Of a stretch of DNA of 64,000 nucleotides, positions 34,567 through 43,069 are shown in pieces; position 1 is the stretch's first letter; the number at the start of each line of letters is the position of its first letter. The stretch spans positions 1 to 64,000 of the forward strand of contig NZ_BAFZ01000082.1 of NCBI RefSeq assembly GCF_000308575.1, in the 5' to 3' direction. The notes under the pieces were generated by a model that was given only the letters and a program-made list of their open reading frames with translations, did no database searches and had not been told where the DNA came from. The position numbers and the translations under genes were made by a program. The DNA comes from Nocardia exalbida NBRC 100660. Lineage in GTDB: Bacteria; Actinomycetota; Actinomycetes; Mycobacteriales; Mycobacteriaceae.

Positions 34567-36071
34567 TGCGCGCCCCGCTGACGAAAGTTCAATGCGGCCA
34601 GAACGTCCTGTGCGGAGGGCAGATCGCCGCCGCGCAGATCGCAGATGGTCCAGGCGACGCGGATGGCCCGGTCGGCACCGCGCGCGGACATGCGGCCGAG
34701 ACGCAGCGCGGCCTCGACGGGCGCGAGCGATTCGCGCGGTAGACGGAACCGCTGGCGCAGGATGTGACCGGGAACCTCGGCGTTGGTGAGCCATCCGTAC
34801 TCACGCCAGCGCTCGGCGGCGCCGCGGCGCGCAGAGGTGACTCGGGCGCGAACGACCTCGCTGCTCTCGGCCGCGTCGGTGCTGAACGCCGCGCCGGATT
34901 GCCCGTGCATCCGCACCCATATGTCGATCCGATCCATCAGCGGCCCGGACAGTTTGCCGAGGTAGCGGCGGCGAGCCAGCGGCGCGCAGATGCAGTCGAC
35001 GTCGCGGGCCGGGGCGCAGGGACAGGGGTTGGCAGCCAAGACGAGCTGGAAGCGGGCCGGGTAGCGTGCCACACCGTCGCGCCGGGCGATGCGCACTTCC
35101 CCCTCCTCCAGCGGCGTCCGCATCGCCTCCAGCACCTTCGTGCCGAGTTCGGCGCATTCGTCGAGGAACAGCACGCCGCGGTGGGCCCGGCTGACCGCGC
35201 CGGGGCGGGCGGTCCCCGAACCGCCGCCGATCATCGCGGTCACCGAGGTCGAATGGTGCGGGGCGACGAACGGTGGCGCGGTGATCAACGGGTGATCAAC
35301 GGCGAGCGTGCCCGCCATGGAGTGGATCGCCGTCACCTCCAGCGCCTCGGTCTCCGTGAGCGGTGGCAGCAGGCTCGGAAGACGTTGCGCCAGCATGGTT
35401 TTGCCGATTCCCGGTGGTCCGGTGAGCAGCAAGTGGTGCCCGCCCGCCGCGGCGACCTCCAAAGCCCAGCGGGCTTCGTCCTGACCCACCACCTCGCTGA
35501 GATCGCCGCCGTGGCGCACCGTATCCGGCAGATCACCGTCCGGCTCGTCGAGCGCGCCTTCCCCGCGCAGCCACGCCACCACGCCGCGCAAACTGCGCGC
35601 TCCGAGCACCTCGATGCCCTCGACCAGTCCGGCCTCGGCCATGGTCACCGCAGGCACCACGACCGTCGACCAGCCTGCCTTGCGCGCCGCGAGCACGGCG
35701 GGCAGGATGCCGCGCACTCGCCGCACCCGCCCGTCCAGCGCGAGTTCGCCGAGCAGCACCGTCTTCGCAAGCCGTTCGGAGGGGACCGAACCGGACGCGT
35801 CCAGCACCGCGACCGCGAGTGCCAGGTCGTAAACGCTGCCCAGTTTCGGCAAGGTCGCGGGCGAGAGCGCGAGCACCACCCGGCCGTCGGGCCACTTCTC
35901 CCCGGAGTTCGCCACCGCGGAGCGGACCCGGTCGCGCGATTCCTGCAACGCGGTGTCGGGGAGCCCGACCAGATGGACCGAGGGCAGGCCCTGGCCGATA
36001 TCGGCTTCGATTTCGACGAGCAGCCCGTCCACGCCGGTGACCGCGACCGAATGCGCCCGGCCGAGGGCCAT
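34563..36071 (-). CDS. comM: YifB/ComM family AAA+ helicase-like ATPase
   Basis: A 502-residue Mg-chelatase-like AAA+ protein. In Vibrio and Haemophilus ComM promotes branch migration during natural transformation. It shows the N-terminal ChlI-type lon-like domain (VEIEADIGQGLPSVHLVGLP), Walker A GPPGIGKTML, Walker B VLFLDECAELG and the C-terminal Mg-chelatase domain with a CxC/CxxC-like zinc cluster near ANPCPCAPARDVDCIC. It abuts yraN upstream and overlaps dprA downstream, so three genes of DNA uptake/processing are coupled. Confidence 0.94.
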   Translation of the reverse strand: MALGRAHSVAVTGVDGLLVEIEADIGQGLPSVHLVGLPDTALQESRDRVRSAVANSGEKWPDGRVVLALSPATLPKLGSVYDLALAVAVLDASGSVPSERLAKTVLLGELALDGRVRRVRGILPAVLAARKAGWSTVVVPAVTMAEAGLVEGIEVLGARSLRGVVAWLRGEGALDEPDGDLPDTVRHGGDLSEVVGQDEARWALEVAAAGGHHLLLTGPPGIGKTMLAQRLPSLLPPLTETEALEVTAIHSMAGTLAVDHPLITAPPFVAPHHSTSVTAMIGGGSGTARPGAVSRAHRGVLFLDECAELGTKVLEAMRTPLEEGEVRIARRDGVARYPARFQLVLAANPCPCAPARDVDCICAPLARRRYLGKLSGPLMDRIDIWVRMHGQSGAAFSTDAAESSEVVRARVTSARRGAAERWREYGWLTNAEVPGHILRQRFRLPRESLAPVEAALRLGRMSARGADRAIRVAWTICDLRGGDLPSAQDVLAALNFRQRGAQ

Positions 36072-36428
36072 TCAGAACACCGCCTCGAGATGATCGATGA
36101 CCGGTGTCCGACCACGCTGCGCCAGCACCGACACCACGTCGAACCGGATGCGCCGCCACGGTCCGTCCTGCTCGGCCAGCCACAGCAGGGCCAGCCGTCG
36201 GATCCGTTGCCGCTTGGCGAAGGTGACCGACTCCGCAGGAGTGCCGTAACCCAGCCCCGAACGCGTTTTGACCTCGACGAACGCGGTCACATCCCCGTCT
36301 CTGGCGATGAGATCGAGCTCGCCGTATCGGCAACGCCAGTTCCTGGCGATGATCTCCATCCCCGCGGCGCGCAGAAACTCTGCCGCCAGTTCCTCCCCGT
36401 GCGCGCCGAGCGCCTGTTTGTCCGTCAC
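36072..36428 (-). CDS. UPF0102 family protein YraN
   Basis: A 118-residue member of the UPF0102/YraN family with an endonuclease-like fold. GEELAAEFLRAAGMEIIARN at the N-terminus and the motif ELDLIARDGDVTAFVEVKTR carry the E-x-D-x(n)-E-V-K residues of Holliday-junction-resolvase-type nucleases. Activity of YraN itself is undemonstrated. Its stop abuts the comM start with no gap, so it is in the comM-dprA unit. Confidence 0.92.
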   Translation of the reverse strand: MTDKQALGAHGEELAAEFLRAAGMEIIARNWRCRYGELDLIARDGDVTAFVEVKTRSGLGYGTPAESVTFAKRQRIRRLALLWLAEQDGPWRRIRFDVVSVLAQRGRTPVIDHLEAVF

Positions 36429-36529
36429 CCGGCCAGCGTGCGCGGGGACCGGATCAGCTCAGCGCCGCCGACCTGGGGAATCGGAAAAGCTGTTGATAAC
36501 CGAGTCGCTGTGCAGAACTCCCGGCCTGC

Positions 36530-36835
36530 TCACTCGGGCAGCCGCAGGTCCGGCTTCTCCAGCTCTTCGATGTTGACGTCCTTGAAGGTGATGACGCGGA
36601 CGTGCTTGACGAAGCGGGCCGGGCGGTACATGTCCCACACCCACGCGTCGCTCATCCGCACCTCGAAGTACACCTCACCATCCGCGTTCTGCGGCCGCAG
36701 CTCCACGGAGTTGGCGAGGTAGAAGCGGCGCTCGGTCTCCACCACGTACGAAAACTGACCGACGATGTCCTTGTACTCGCGATACAGCGAGAGCTCCATC
36801 TCGGTTTCGTACTTCTCGAGGTCCTCGGCACTCAT
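36530..36835 (-). CDS. DUF2469 family protein
   Basis: A 101-residue protein starting at ATG 36835, matching the highly conserved actinobacterial DUF2469 (Rv2901c). MSAEDLEKYETEMELSLYRE opens it, and VVETERRFYLANSVEL and DMYRPARFVKHVRVITFKDV follow. Soluble and acidic; function unknown. Location between rnhB and yraN is the same as in mycobacteria. Confidence 0.95.
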   Translation of the reverse strand: MSAEDLEKYETEMELSLYREYKDIVGQFSYVVETERRFYLANSVELRPQNADGEVYFEVRMSDAWVWDMYRPARFVKHVRVITFKDVNIEELEKPDLRLPE

Positions 36836-36881
36836 CGGGTGGGACGTCCTCCTTCTCGCCGCATCGCGTCGTATGGTCACA

Positions 36882-37691
36882 TCATCGCGCATGCGCCGCG
36901 TCGGTAGCCACTCGGCCAGCCGTACGCTCGTTCGGAAACTGCTCTGACAGGGCTTCGTCCAGTCCTTCGGCCAGTACGGCGTCCGCGACGTCGGCCGCCG
37001 TCGCGACCGGCCGCAGCCCGGCGGCTTCGCGCACATTGCGCCAGGATCGGCGGTGCTCGCTGCTGGGTCCGAGGCGGTGCAATGCTGCGGTGTGCTCGGG
37101 CGTGTTGTAGCCCTTGTGGGCGGCGAAGCCGTAGCCGGGGAATCGCTGGTCCAGCTCTACCATCATGCGGTCCCTGGTGACCTTGGCCAGAATGCTGGCC
37201 GCCGCGATGCAGGCCGCCGCACCGTCGCCCCCGATCACCGGCAGCGAGGGCACGGGGATGCCGGGTACCCGGAATCCATCGGTGAGCACGTAGCCAGGCG
37301 TGCGCCCGAGCCCGGCCACGGCGCGGCGCATGCCCTCGATATTGGCGACGTGGATGCCGATCGAGTCGATCTCCCAGGCCGGGATGACGACCACCCGGTA
37401 GGCCAGCGCCAGCCGGACGATCACCGGATACAGCTCTTCCCGGGTGGCCTCGGTGAGCTTCTTGGAGTCGTCGAGGCCGGCCAGCTTGTCATATGCCTTC
37501 GGAGCGAGCAGGCATGCCGCCACCACCAGCGGCCCCGCACACGGCCCGCGCCCCGCTTCGTCGACACCGGCGACAGGGCCGAGGCCACTGCGGATCAAAG
37601 CCGCCTCGAGCGTGCGCAAACCTCCGGCCCTGCGCATCACCACACGCGGCGGCCAACCGTTACCCACCGGCACTCGACCTTGCCCCACCAT
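36882..37691 (-). CDS. rnhB: Ribonuclease HII
   Basis: A 269-residue RNase HII that cuts RNA in RNA-DNA hybrids and single embedded ribonucleotides. The start is ATG 37691, with GCAGGA 7 nt upstream. The N-terminal motif GVDEAGRGPCAGPLVVAA supplies Asp and Glu; the catalytic Asp in YVLTDGFR and the ILAKVTRDRMM segment follow. The last 45 residues extend beyond the usual core. It precedes the DUF2469 gene, as in mycobacteria. Confidence 0.96.
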   Translation of the reverse strand: MVGQGRVPVGNGWPPRVVMRRAGGLRTLEAALIRSGLGPVAGVDEAGRGPCAGPLVVAACLLAPKAYDKLAGLDDSKKLTEATREELYPVIVRLALAYRVVVIPAWEIDSIGIHVANIEGMRRAVAGLGRTPGYVLTDGFRVPGIPVPSLPVIGGDGAAACIAAASILAKVTRDRMMVELDQRFPGYGFAAHKGYNTPEHTAALHRLGPSSEHRRSWRNVREAAGLRPVATAADVADAVLAEGLDEALSEQFPNERTAGRVATDAAHAR

Positions 37692-37714
37692 CCAATTATC
37701 CTGCGTCCGAGCGG

Positions 37715-38497
37715 TCAGTTCTCCTGCGGATTCTCCGCACGCACCGGTCCGATCCGGCCCGGCGGCCAGATCTTGAACACCGCCTTGCCGCGCACGTTCT
37801 CCACGGGGATGGTGCCCTGCAGTTCGTCGGTGATATGGGCGCGGGAGTCGGCGCTCTGGTTGCGGTTGTCGCCCATCACCCACAGATGCCCCTCGGGCAC
37901 TTTCACGGGCTTGAATTCGCGCCCTCCCCCCGGGCCGTAGGGCTGGCCCGGCACGTACGGTGCGAGGTAGCGGGCATACGGCTCGTCCAGGGGCTTGCCG
38001 TCCACGATGACCCGGCCCTGCGCGTCGCAGCACTGCACGGTCTGGCCGCCGACCGCGATCACGCGCTTCACCAGATCGTTCTCGTCCGGCGGCACCAGGC
38101 CGAAGAACGAGAAGAAGTTCTGCACGCCACGCACGGCGGCGTTGTCCGAGCGGATCGACTTGTAGGTGGTGTTCCACGAGGGCGGGCCGACGAACACGAC
38201 CACGTCGCCCGGCTGCGGATCACCCCAGTAGTAGCTCAGCTTCTGCACATAGATGCGGTCGCCGGTGCAACCGGCGCAGCCGTGCAACGTGGTTTCCATC
38301 GACTCCGACGGAATCACGTACGGCCGACCGACGAACGTGACCATCAACGCGGCGATCACCGCGGCGATCACGATGAGGATCGGCAATTCCTGCCAGAACG
38401 GCCGCTGCTTCTTCTTCGGTCGCCGCTTGGCGCGACCTACCCGCGAATTCTCGTCGCCCGACTCGGACACCGACACCGACCCACTTTCGTCTGCCAC
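37715..38497 (-). CDS. lepB: Signal peptidase I
   Basis: A 260-residue membrane-bound type I signal peptidase that removes Sec and Tat signal peptides. A basic N-terminus (AKRRPKKKQR) precedes one membrane helix (38-56), with the catalytic domain outside. Catalytic Ser is S66 in PSESMETTL and Lys is K144 in LVKRVIAVGG; MGDNRNQSADSR follows. A pair of cysteines in HGCAGCTGD and CC in VQCCDAQG suggest disulfides. It lies between rplS and rnhB, as in mycobacteria. Confidence 0.96.
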   Translation of the reverse strand: MADESGSVSVSESGDENSRVGRAKRRPKKKQRPFWQELPILIVIAAVIAALMVTFVGRPYVIPSESMETTLHGCAGCTGDRIYVQKLSYYWGDPQPGDVVVFVGPPSWNTTYKSIRSDNAAVRGVQNFFSFFGLVPPDENDLVKRVIAVGGQTVQCCDAQGRVIVDGKPLDEPYARYLAPYVPGQPYGPGGGREFKPVKVPEGHLWVMGDNRNQSADSRAHITDELQGTIPVENVRGKAVFKIWPPGRIGPVRAENPQEN

Positions 38498-38509
38498 GCC
38501 GAACAGATT

Positions 38510-38544
38510 AGCCCGGCAGCGAAACCGAAGTCCGATGCCGGGCT
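38510..38544 (-). terminator. Hairpin after rplS
   Basis: A 9-bp stem (38510-38518 with 38536-38544) about 30 bp past the rplS stop, just before lepB. It could end or attenuate the rplS transcript. Confidence 0.55.
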
Positions 38545-38574
38545 GAGGAAGATCTGCTGTGCCGAAAAGCTAGC

Positions 38575-38916
38575 TCAGCGCTTTTCCTTGATCTTGGCGG
38601 CCTTGCCGCGCAGCTCGCGCAGGTAGTACAGCTTGGCGCGGCGAACATCACCGCGGGTCACGACATCGATGTGGTCGATGTTCGGGCTGTGCACCGGGAA
38701 GGTGCGCTCCACGCCGACACCGAACGACACCTTGCGCACCGTGAAGGTCTCGCGGATGCCACCACCCTGGCGGCGGATCACGACGCCCTTGAAGACCTGG
38801 ATGCGCTCCTTCGAGCCTTCGATGACCTTCACGTGCACGTTCAGCGTGTCGCCCGGGCGGAACTCGGGGACGTCGCTACGCAGCGACTTTTCGTCGACGA
38901 AGTCAAGGGTGTTCAT
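38575..38916 (-). CDS. rplS: 50S ribosomal protein L19
   Basis: A 113-residue large-subunit protein. ATG 38916 (MNTLDFVDEKSLRSDVPEF) aligns with known L19 starts; an ATG two codons earlier is possible. Conserved parts are FRPGDTLNVHVKVIEG and RTFPVHSPNIDHIDVV, with a basic end (KAAKIKEKR). In many bacteria it is in the rpsP-rimM-trmD-rplS operon; here trmD is 8.6 kb away because other genes lie between. Confidence 0.98.
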   Translation of the reverse strand: MNTLDFVDEKSLRSDVPEFRPGDTLNVHVKVIEGSKERIQVFKGVVIRRQGGGIRETFTVRKVSFGVGVERTFPVHSPNIDHIDVVTRGDVRRAKLYYLRELRGKAAKIKEKR

Positions 38917-39161
38917 TTCCATCCTTATGGTTTCGCGCGAACAGAGGACCCTGGCGGCACTCGAAGTGCTCGGCCGGTTCATGCTCCGAATTAGGGGGTG
39001 CGCCGGGTCGACAACCACCCAGGGCAACCTGAGCATTGTGCCAGACCGGCGCGCCACGGAAGAAATCGGCCCGGGCGACGGCGCGGCGGCGCCCTCTCAG
39101 GTTACGGCCCGCGCGGGGTGCGAGACGGCGCGCCGACCGCCGTGCGTCGCCTCCTGCCCGT
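38917..39161. other. Upstream region of rplS
   Basis: A 245-bp region that should hold the rplS promoter. I see no gene. The plus-strand frame here is shadow sequence. Confidence 0.4.
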
Positions 39162-39455
39162 TCAGGACTCGGGCGGGAGGATCGGCGACGCGAACACTTC
39201 CTCCAGCGGGGTCGGGCCGGTGTAGCGGCGGCACTGGCAACCGACCCATTCCCGCAGGCCGTGCGTGCCCTTACGGGAGATCTCGGCGTGACAAGTGCCG
39301 GTGGCGCGGTCGTGCAGCGCCAGGTCGTGACCGCAACCGCAGCGCGCGGGAAGGCTTCCTCCCGGCCGGGCTCGCCGCCGATGCCCGAACCTGCCGCATG
39401 CCCAGCCGACACCGACCAAGCCGGCTCCGACCGCGAGACTGAAGGGATCCAACAC
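39162..39455 (-). CDS. Small Cys-rich protein with N-terminal hydrophobic helix
   Basis: A 97-residue ORF from GTG 39455. A hydrophobic helix (about 4-19, VDPFSLAVGAGLVG) is followed by a basic stretch, then a Cys/His cluster: CGCGH, then C-x-AEISRKGTHGLREW and CQC, a likely zinc-ribbon-like fold. The rest is GPTPLEEVFASPILPPES. No family I recognise. Upstream on the minus strand TATACG/TATACT lies within a 12-bp palindrome (39463-39474), a -10-like sequence close to the start. A membrane-anchored zinc-binding protein is the simplest reading. Confidence 0.6.
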   Translation of the reverse strand: MLDPFSLAVGAGLVGVGWACGRFGHRRRARPGGSLPARCGCGHDLALHDRATGTCHAEISRKGTHGLREWVGCQCRRYTGPTPLEEVFASPILPPES

Positions 39456-39462
39456 GGTCCCA

Positions 39463-39474
39463 GTATACGTATAC
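39463..39474. promoter_or_regulatory. 12-bp palindrome upstream of the Cys-rich ORF
   Basis: GTATACGTATAC is a perfect palindrome and contains the -10-like TATACT on the minus strand (with the next base), 8 bp upstream of GTG 39455. It may be a promoter, an operator, or both. Confidence 0.4.
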
Positions 39475-39606
39475 GCATAGCCTCGGCTCCCACGAATGAC
39501 GGCATCCGATACCCGCCCGCCTCCCCGGGAGACGGCGGCAAGCCGAGGAGATCGCAGACCCTCGTGCACCGCTGTGACTCGCAGGTCGCGTCGGCGGATG
39601 CTCCGC

Positions 39607-40524
39607 TCAGTGGTTCTGTTCGCCGGAGATCGCGTCCTGGGCGGGCGGCGAGCCGGGCGTATGCAAACCATGGTCGGAATGCCACAGCGAGTGGTGCCGG
39701 TGCGGGGCGGGCGGAGCGGGCACGACCGTGCGAGTGAGTTCCGCTTCCGCCGCCGTGCGGACGTGCTCGACGTCCGGTTTCCCCGCGACCAGATCCTGCA
39801 CGAAGATCTTGGCGCGGATGACCGGGCGGCGATAGCGCCGTTCCCGGACGATGGCCCGGTACATCATGCGTCTGCGGTCGGCGTACCGCCAGCGCGCCCA
39901 GGGCGCGCCGGGACGGCTCAGGCGCAGCGCACCGACGAACAGCAGCGGCAGGAAGAACATGCCGAACAGGCCGGTCCATATCTTCCCTTTGGCGATCACG
40001 ATCGCGGCGAGGGCGAGGTTGACCACCGCGAACACGACGACGAAAGCGCGGACCTCGACGCTCGGGTCGCGCCGGAAGTCGTTGATGTCCAGCATCCACA
40101 GCGGGTGGAAGCCGAGCAGCAGCAATCCGGTCACGGCGAGCGCGACGAACACCGCGTCCACCGACGTGCGGCCCTGTTTCTCCCAGTACACGTCGCGCAG
40201 ATAGAAGATCAGCGCGAATTCGTCGAGAACCAGCGCGGCGCCCACACCGAAGAGCGCGGCGAGGATGCCCGCGGTGGTCATCCCCGCGCTCTGGTACTGG
40301 GCGACCATGCCGACCCCGGAGGACAGCACCAGGATCACCCCGAACACCATGTGGTGGATGTGCGTGTCACCGGCCCGCAGATTGCCCGGCCACCAGCGCA
40401 CCCGCGCGCGGATCAGCCGGACGCTGACGCGGATGACCAGGAATCCGACGATGAATCCGAGCAGGAAGCACAGCAACGGCAGCCGCCCTTGGGCGATCAC
40501 GTCCTCGTGGAGCCACCGTCGCAT
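39607..40524 (-). CDS. Conserved actinobacterial membrane protein, His-rich tail
   Basis: A 305-residue integral membrane protein with about six helices: helix 1 near 15-37 (LPLLCFLLGFIVGFLVIRV), a conserved GDTHIHHMVFG motif around 52-62, and further helices to about 205. The cytoplasmic C-terminal 100 residues end in a His-rich tail (APHRHHSLWHSDHGLH), possibly metal-binding. Homologues occur across actinobacteria without known function. It follows tex by 27 bp, so it may be in one operon with it. Confidence 0.75.
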   Translation of the reverse strand: MRRWLHEDVIAQGRLPLLCFLLGFIVGFLVIRVSVRLIRARVRWWPGNLRAGDTHIHHMVFGVILVLSSGVGMVAQYQSAGMTTAGILAALFGVGAALVLDEFALIFYLRDVYWEKQGRTSVDAVFVALAVTGLLLLGFHPLWMLDINDFRRDPSVEVRAFVVVFAVVNLALAAIVIAKGKIWTGLFGMFFLPLLFVGALRLSRPGAPWARWRYADRRRMMYRAIVRERRYRRPVIRAKIFVQDLVAGKPDVEHVRTAAEAELTRTVVPAPPAPHRHHSLWHSDHGLHTPGSPPAQDAISGEQNH

Positions 40525-40551
40525 GGCCGTTACTCCCTCCCGCGCGTCGGT

Positions 40552-42969
40552 CTACTGGCCGAAACCCGCCCTGCGCAGCGCGTCCGCCATCGAGCCGCTC
40601 GGCGCGGGGGCGTTGCGGCGTTGGTTGCCTCCGCGCCCCTGACCTTGATTGCGGTTCTGGCCCTGCTGCTTGTTCTGGCCATTCTGCCGCTGCCGCTGCT
40701 CCCCGCCCGCGGGTCGGCCGCCCTGGCCGCGCTGCCGGTTGTCGCCGCCTTTGGCGGGTGTGCCGGGCTCGTCGTCCAGACGCAGGGACAGCCCGATGCG
40801 CTGACGCGCCACGTCCACCTCGAGCACCTTCACCTTGACCACGTCGCCGGACTTGACCACTTCGCGCGGGTCCTTGACGAAGTTGTGCGACATGGCCGAG
40901 ACGTGCACGAGGCCGTCCTGGTGCACGCCCACGTCGACGAACGCGCCGAACGCGGCCACATTCGTCACCACGCCCTCGAGCACCATGCCCGGTTTCAGGT
41001 CGGCGACCTTCTCCACGCCCGCGGCGAACTCGGCGGTCTTGAATTCCGGACGCGGGTCGCGGCCCGGCTTCTCCAGCTCGGCGATGATGTCGGTGACCGT
41101 GGGGACACCGAAGCGTTCGTCGGTGAACTCACCGGCGCGCAGCGAGCGCAGCACCGTGGTGTTGCCGATGACCTCCGCGATGGGGCGACCGGTCGATGCC
41201 AGGATGCGCCGCACCACCGGATATGCCTCGGGGTGCACCGCCGAGGTGTCCAGCGGATCGTCGCCGCCGCGGATGCGCAGGAAGCCCGCACACTGCTCGA
41301 ACGCCTTCGGCCCCAGGCGCGGGACGTCCAGCAGCGCGGTCCTGCTGCGGAACGGGCCGTTCTGGTCCCGATGCGCCACAATGCTTTCCGCCACCGAACC
41401 GGCGATGCCGGATACCCGGGACAGCAGCGGCACCGAGGCCGTGTTCACGTCGACGCCGACCGCGTTCACCGCGTCCTCGACCACCGCGCCCAGCGAGCGG
41501 GCCAGCAGCGATTCGGACACGTCGTGCTGGTACTGACCGACGCCGATGGACTTCGGATCGATCTTCACCAGCTCGGCCAGCGGGTCCTGCAACCGCCGCG
41601 CGATCGACACCGCCCCGCGCAGCGAGACGTCCAGGTCGGGAAGTTCCTGCGAGGCGTAGGCGGAGGCGGAGTACACCGAGGCGCCCGCCTCGGAGACCAC
41701 GATCTTGGTGGGCTTGTTCTCCGGGATGCGCGAGATCAGATCGGCGGCGAGGGCGTCGGTCTCGCGCGAGGCGGTGCCGTTGCCGATGGCGATGAGCTCC
41801 ACGCCGAAGCGGGCGACCAGCGCGCCGAGCACCGCCAGCGACTTCTCGGTCTGGCCCTGCGGTTTGTGCGGGTAAATCACCTCGGTGGCGACCACCTTGC
41901 CGGTGGCGTCGACCACCGCGACCTTCACCCCGGTGCGGTAGCCGGGATCCAGCCCCATGGTCGTGCGGGTGCCCGCGGGGGCGGCGAGCAGCAGATCGCG
42001 CAGATTCGCGGCGAACACGTCGACCGCGTCCTTCTCCGCCGCCTGCCGCAGCCGCATCCTGGTGTCGATACCCAGGCTGACCTGCAACTTGGTACGCCAC
42101 GCCCAGCGCACGGTGTCCAGCAGCCAGGAATCGGCGCGGCGGCCGCGGTCGGCGATGCCGAAGCGGGCGGCGATGCGACCCTCGTAGATGGTGCGCTCGC
42201 CCGGCTGCGGCTCCTCGGTGTCGGGCTCGAGGTGCAGTGTGAGCACCTCCTCCTTCTCCCCGCGCAGCAGCGCGAGGATGCGGTGGGAGGGCAGCTTTCC
42301 GAACGGCTCGCTGAATTCGAAGTAGTCGGCGAACTTCGCGCCCGCCTCCTCCTTGCCCGCGCGCACGGTCGAGGTGACCTGCCCGCGGTTCCACATCAGT
42401 TCGCGCAGCTCGCCGACCAGGTCGGCGTCCTCGGCGAAGCGTTCGACCAGGATGGCGCGCGCGCCGTCGAGCTGCTCGGCGGTGTACTGCGCCGGATCGG
42501 TGTTCGGATCCCCGATCAGGGCGTCGGCCACCGGTTCGTGCCCGGCCTCGCGCGCGATCTGCGCCTTGGTGCGCCGCTTCGGCTTGTACGGCAGGTAGAT
42601 GTCCTCGAGCCGCGCCTTGGTCTCGGCGAGCAGGATCTGCCGGTGCAGGGCGTCGTCGAGTTTGCCCTGGCCGCGGATCGATTCGAGGATCGCGGCCCGG
42701 CGCTCGTCGAGTTCGCGCAGGTAATGCAGACGTTCGTCGAGCATGCGCAGCTGCGCGTCGTCCAACCCGCCGGTGACCTCCTTGCGGTACCGGGCGATGA
42801 ACGGCACCGTCGAGCCCGCGTCGAGCAACTCGACGGCGGCGCGCACCTGGGTCTCGCGCACCGCGAGTTCCTCGGCGATGCGACGGTTCACGCTGGCTGG
42901 GCCCGCGGTATCGGAGCGTGGCACGGCGGGTGTGGACTCTGCACTGGCAGTCTCGGGCGCTGTCGTCAC
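40552..42969 (-). CDS. tex: Tex family RNA-binding transcription accessory protein
   Basis: An 805-residue protein of the Tex/Spt6 family, associated with transcription complexes and nucleic acids. Order: N-terminal Tex domain (VNRRIAEELAVRETQVRAAVELLDAG), YqgF-like domain (MGLDPGYRTGVKVAVVD around 340), helix-hairpin-helix segments (SLGAVVEDAVNAVGVDVN and ARLGPKAFEQCAGFLRIR-like), and the S1 domain (PGMVLEGVVTNVAAFGAFVD, about 650-720). The final 75 residues are a low-complexity Gln/Gly/Arg/Asn tail likely to bind RNA. It lies between the acyl-CoA synthetases and the membrane protein. Confidence 0.95.
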   Translation of the reverse strand: MTTAPETASAESTPAVPRSDTAGPASVNRRIAEELAVRETQVRAAVELLDAGSTVPFIARYRKEVTGGLDDAQLRMLDERLHYLRELDERRAAILESIRGQGKLDDALHRQILLAETKARLEDIYLPYKPKRRTKAQIAREAGHEPVADALIGDPNTDPAQYTAEQLDGARAILVERFAEDADLVGELRELMWNRGQVTSTVRAGKEEAGAKFADYFEFSEPFGKLPSHRILALLRGEKEEVLTLHLEPDTEEPQPGERTIYEGRIAARFGIADRGRRADSWLLDTVRWAWRTKLQVSLGIDTRMRLRQAAEKDAVDVFAANLRDLLLAAPAGTRTTMGLDPGYRTGVKVAVVDATGKVVATEVIYPHKPQGQTEKSLAVLGALVARFGVELIAIGNGTASRETDALAADLISRIPENKPTKIVVSEAGASVYSASAYASQELPDLDVSLRGAVSIARRLQDPLAELVKIDPKSIGVGQYQHDVSESLLARSLGAVVEDAVNAVGVDVNTASVPLLSRVSGIAGSVAESIVAHRDQNGPFRSRTALLDVPRLGPKAFEQCAGFLRIRGGDDPLDTSAVHPEAYPVVRRILASTGRPIAEVIGNTTVLRSLRAGEFTDERFGVPTVTDIIAELEKPGRDPRPEFKTAEFAAGVEKVADLKPGMVLEGVVTNVAAFGAFVDVGVHQDGLVHVSAMSHNFVKDPREVVKSGDVVKVKVLEVDVARQRIGLSLRLDDEPGTPAKGGDNRQRGQGGRPAGGEQRQRQNGQNKQQGQNRNQGQGRGGNQRRNAPAPSGSMADALRRAGFGQ

Positions 42970-43069
42970 GTCGGAGACACTACCGCTCCCCCGCCCCTCC
43001 GCGTCTTTCGCCGGTCGCGGGTACCCGGCCGTTCCGCCGCGCGCCGGCGGTCGCGCGGCGGGCCGATTT

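Noticed and set aside
33209..34789. A 526-codon plus-strand frame rich in Ala/Thr/Pro opposite dprA
   Set aside because: It mirrors the 18-bp repeats and dprA on the other strand; no ribosome binding site, and the minus strand carries clear DprA motifs.
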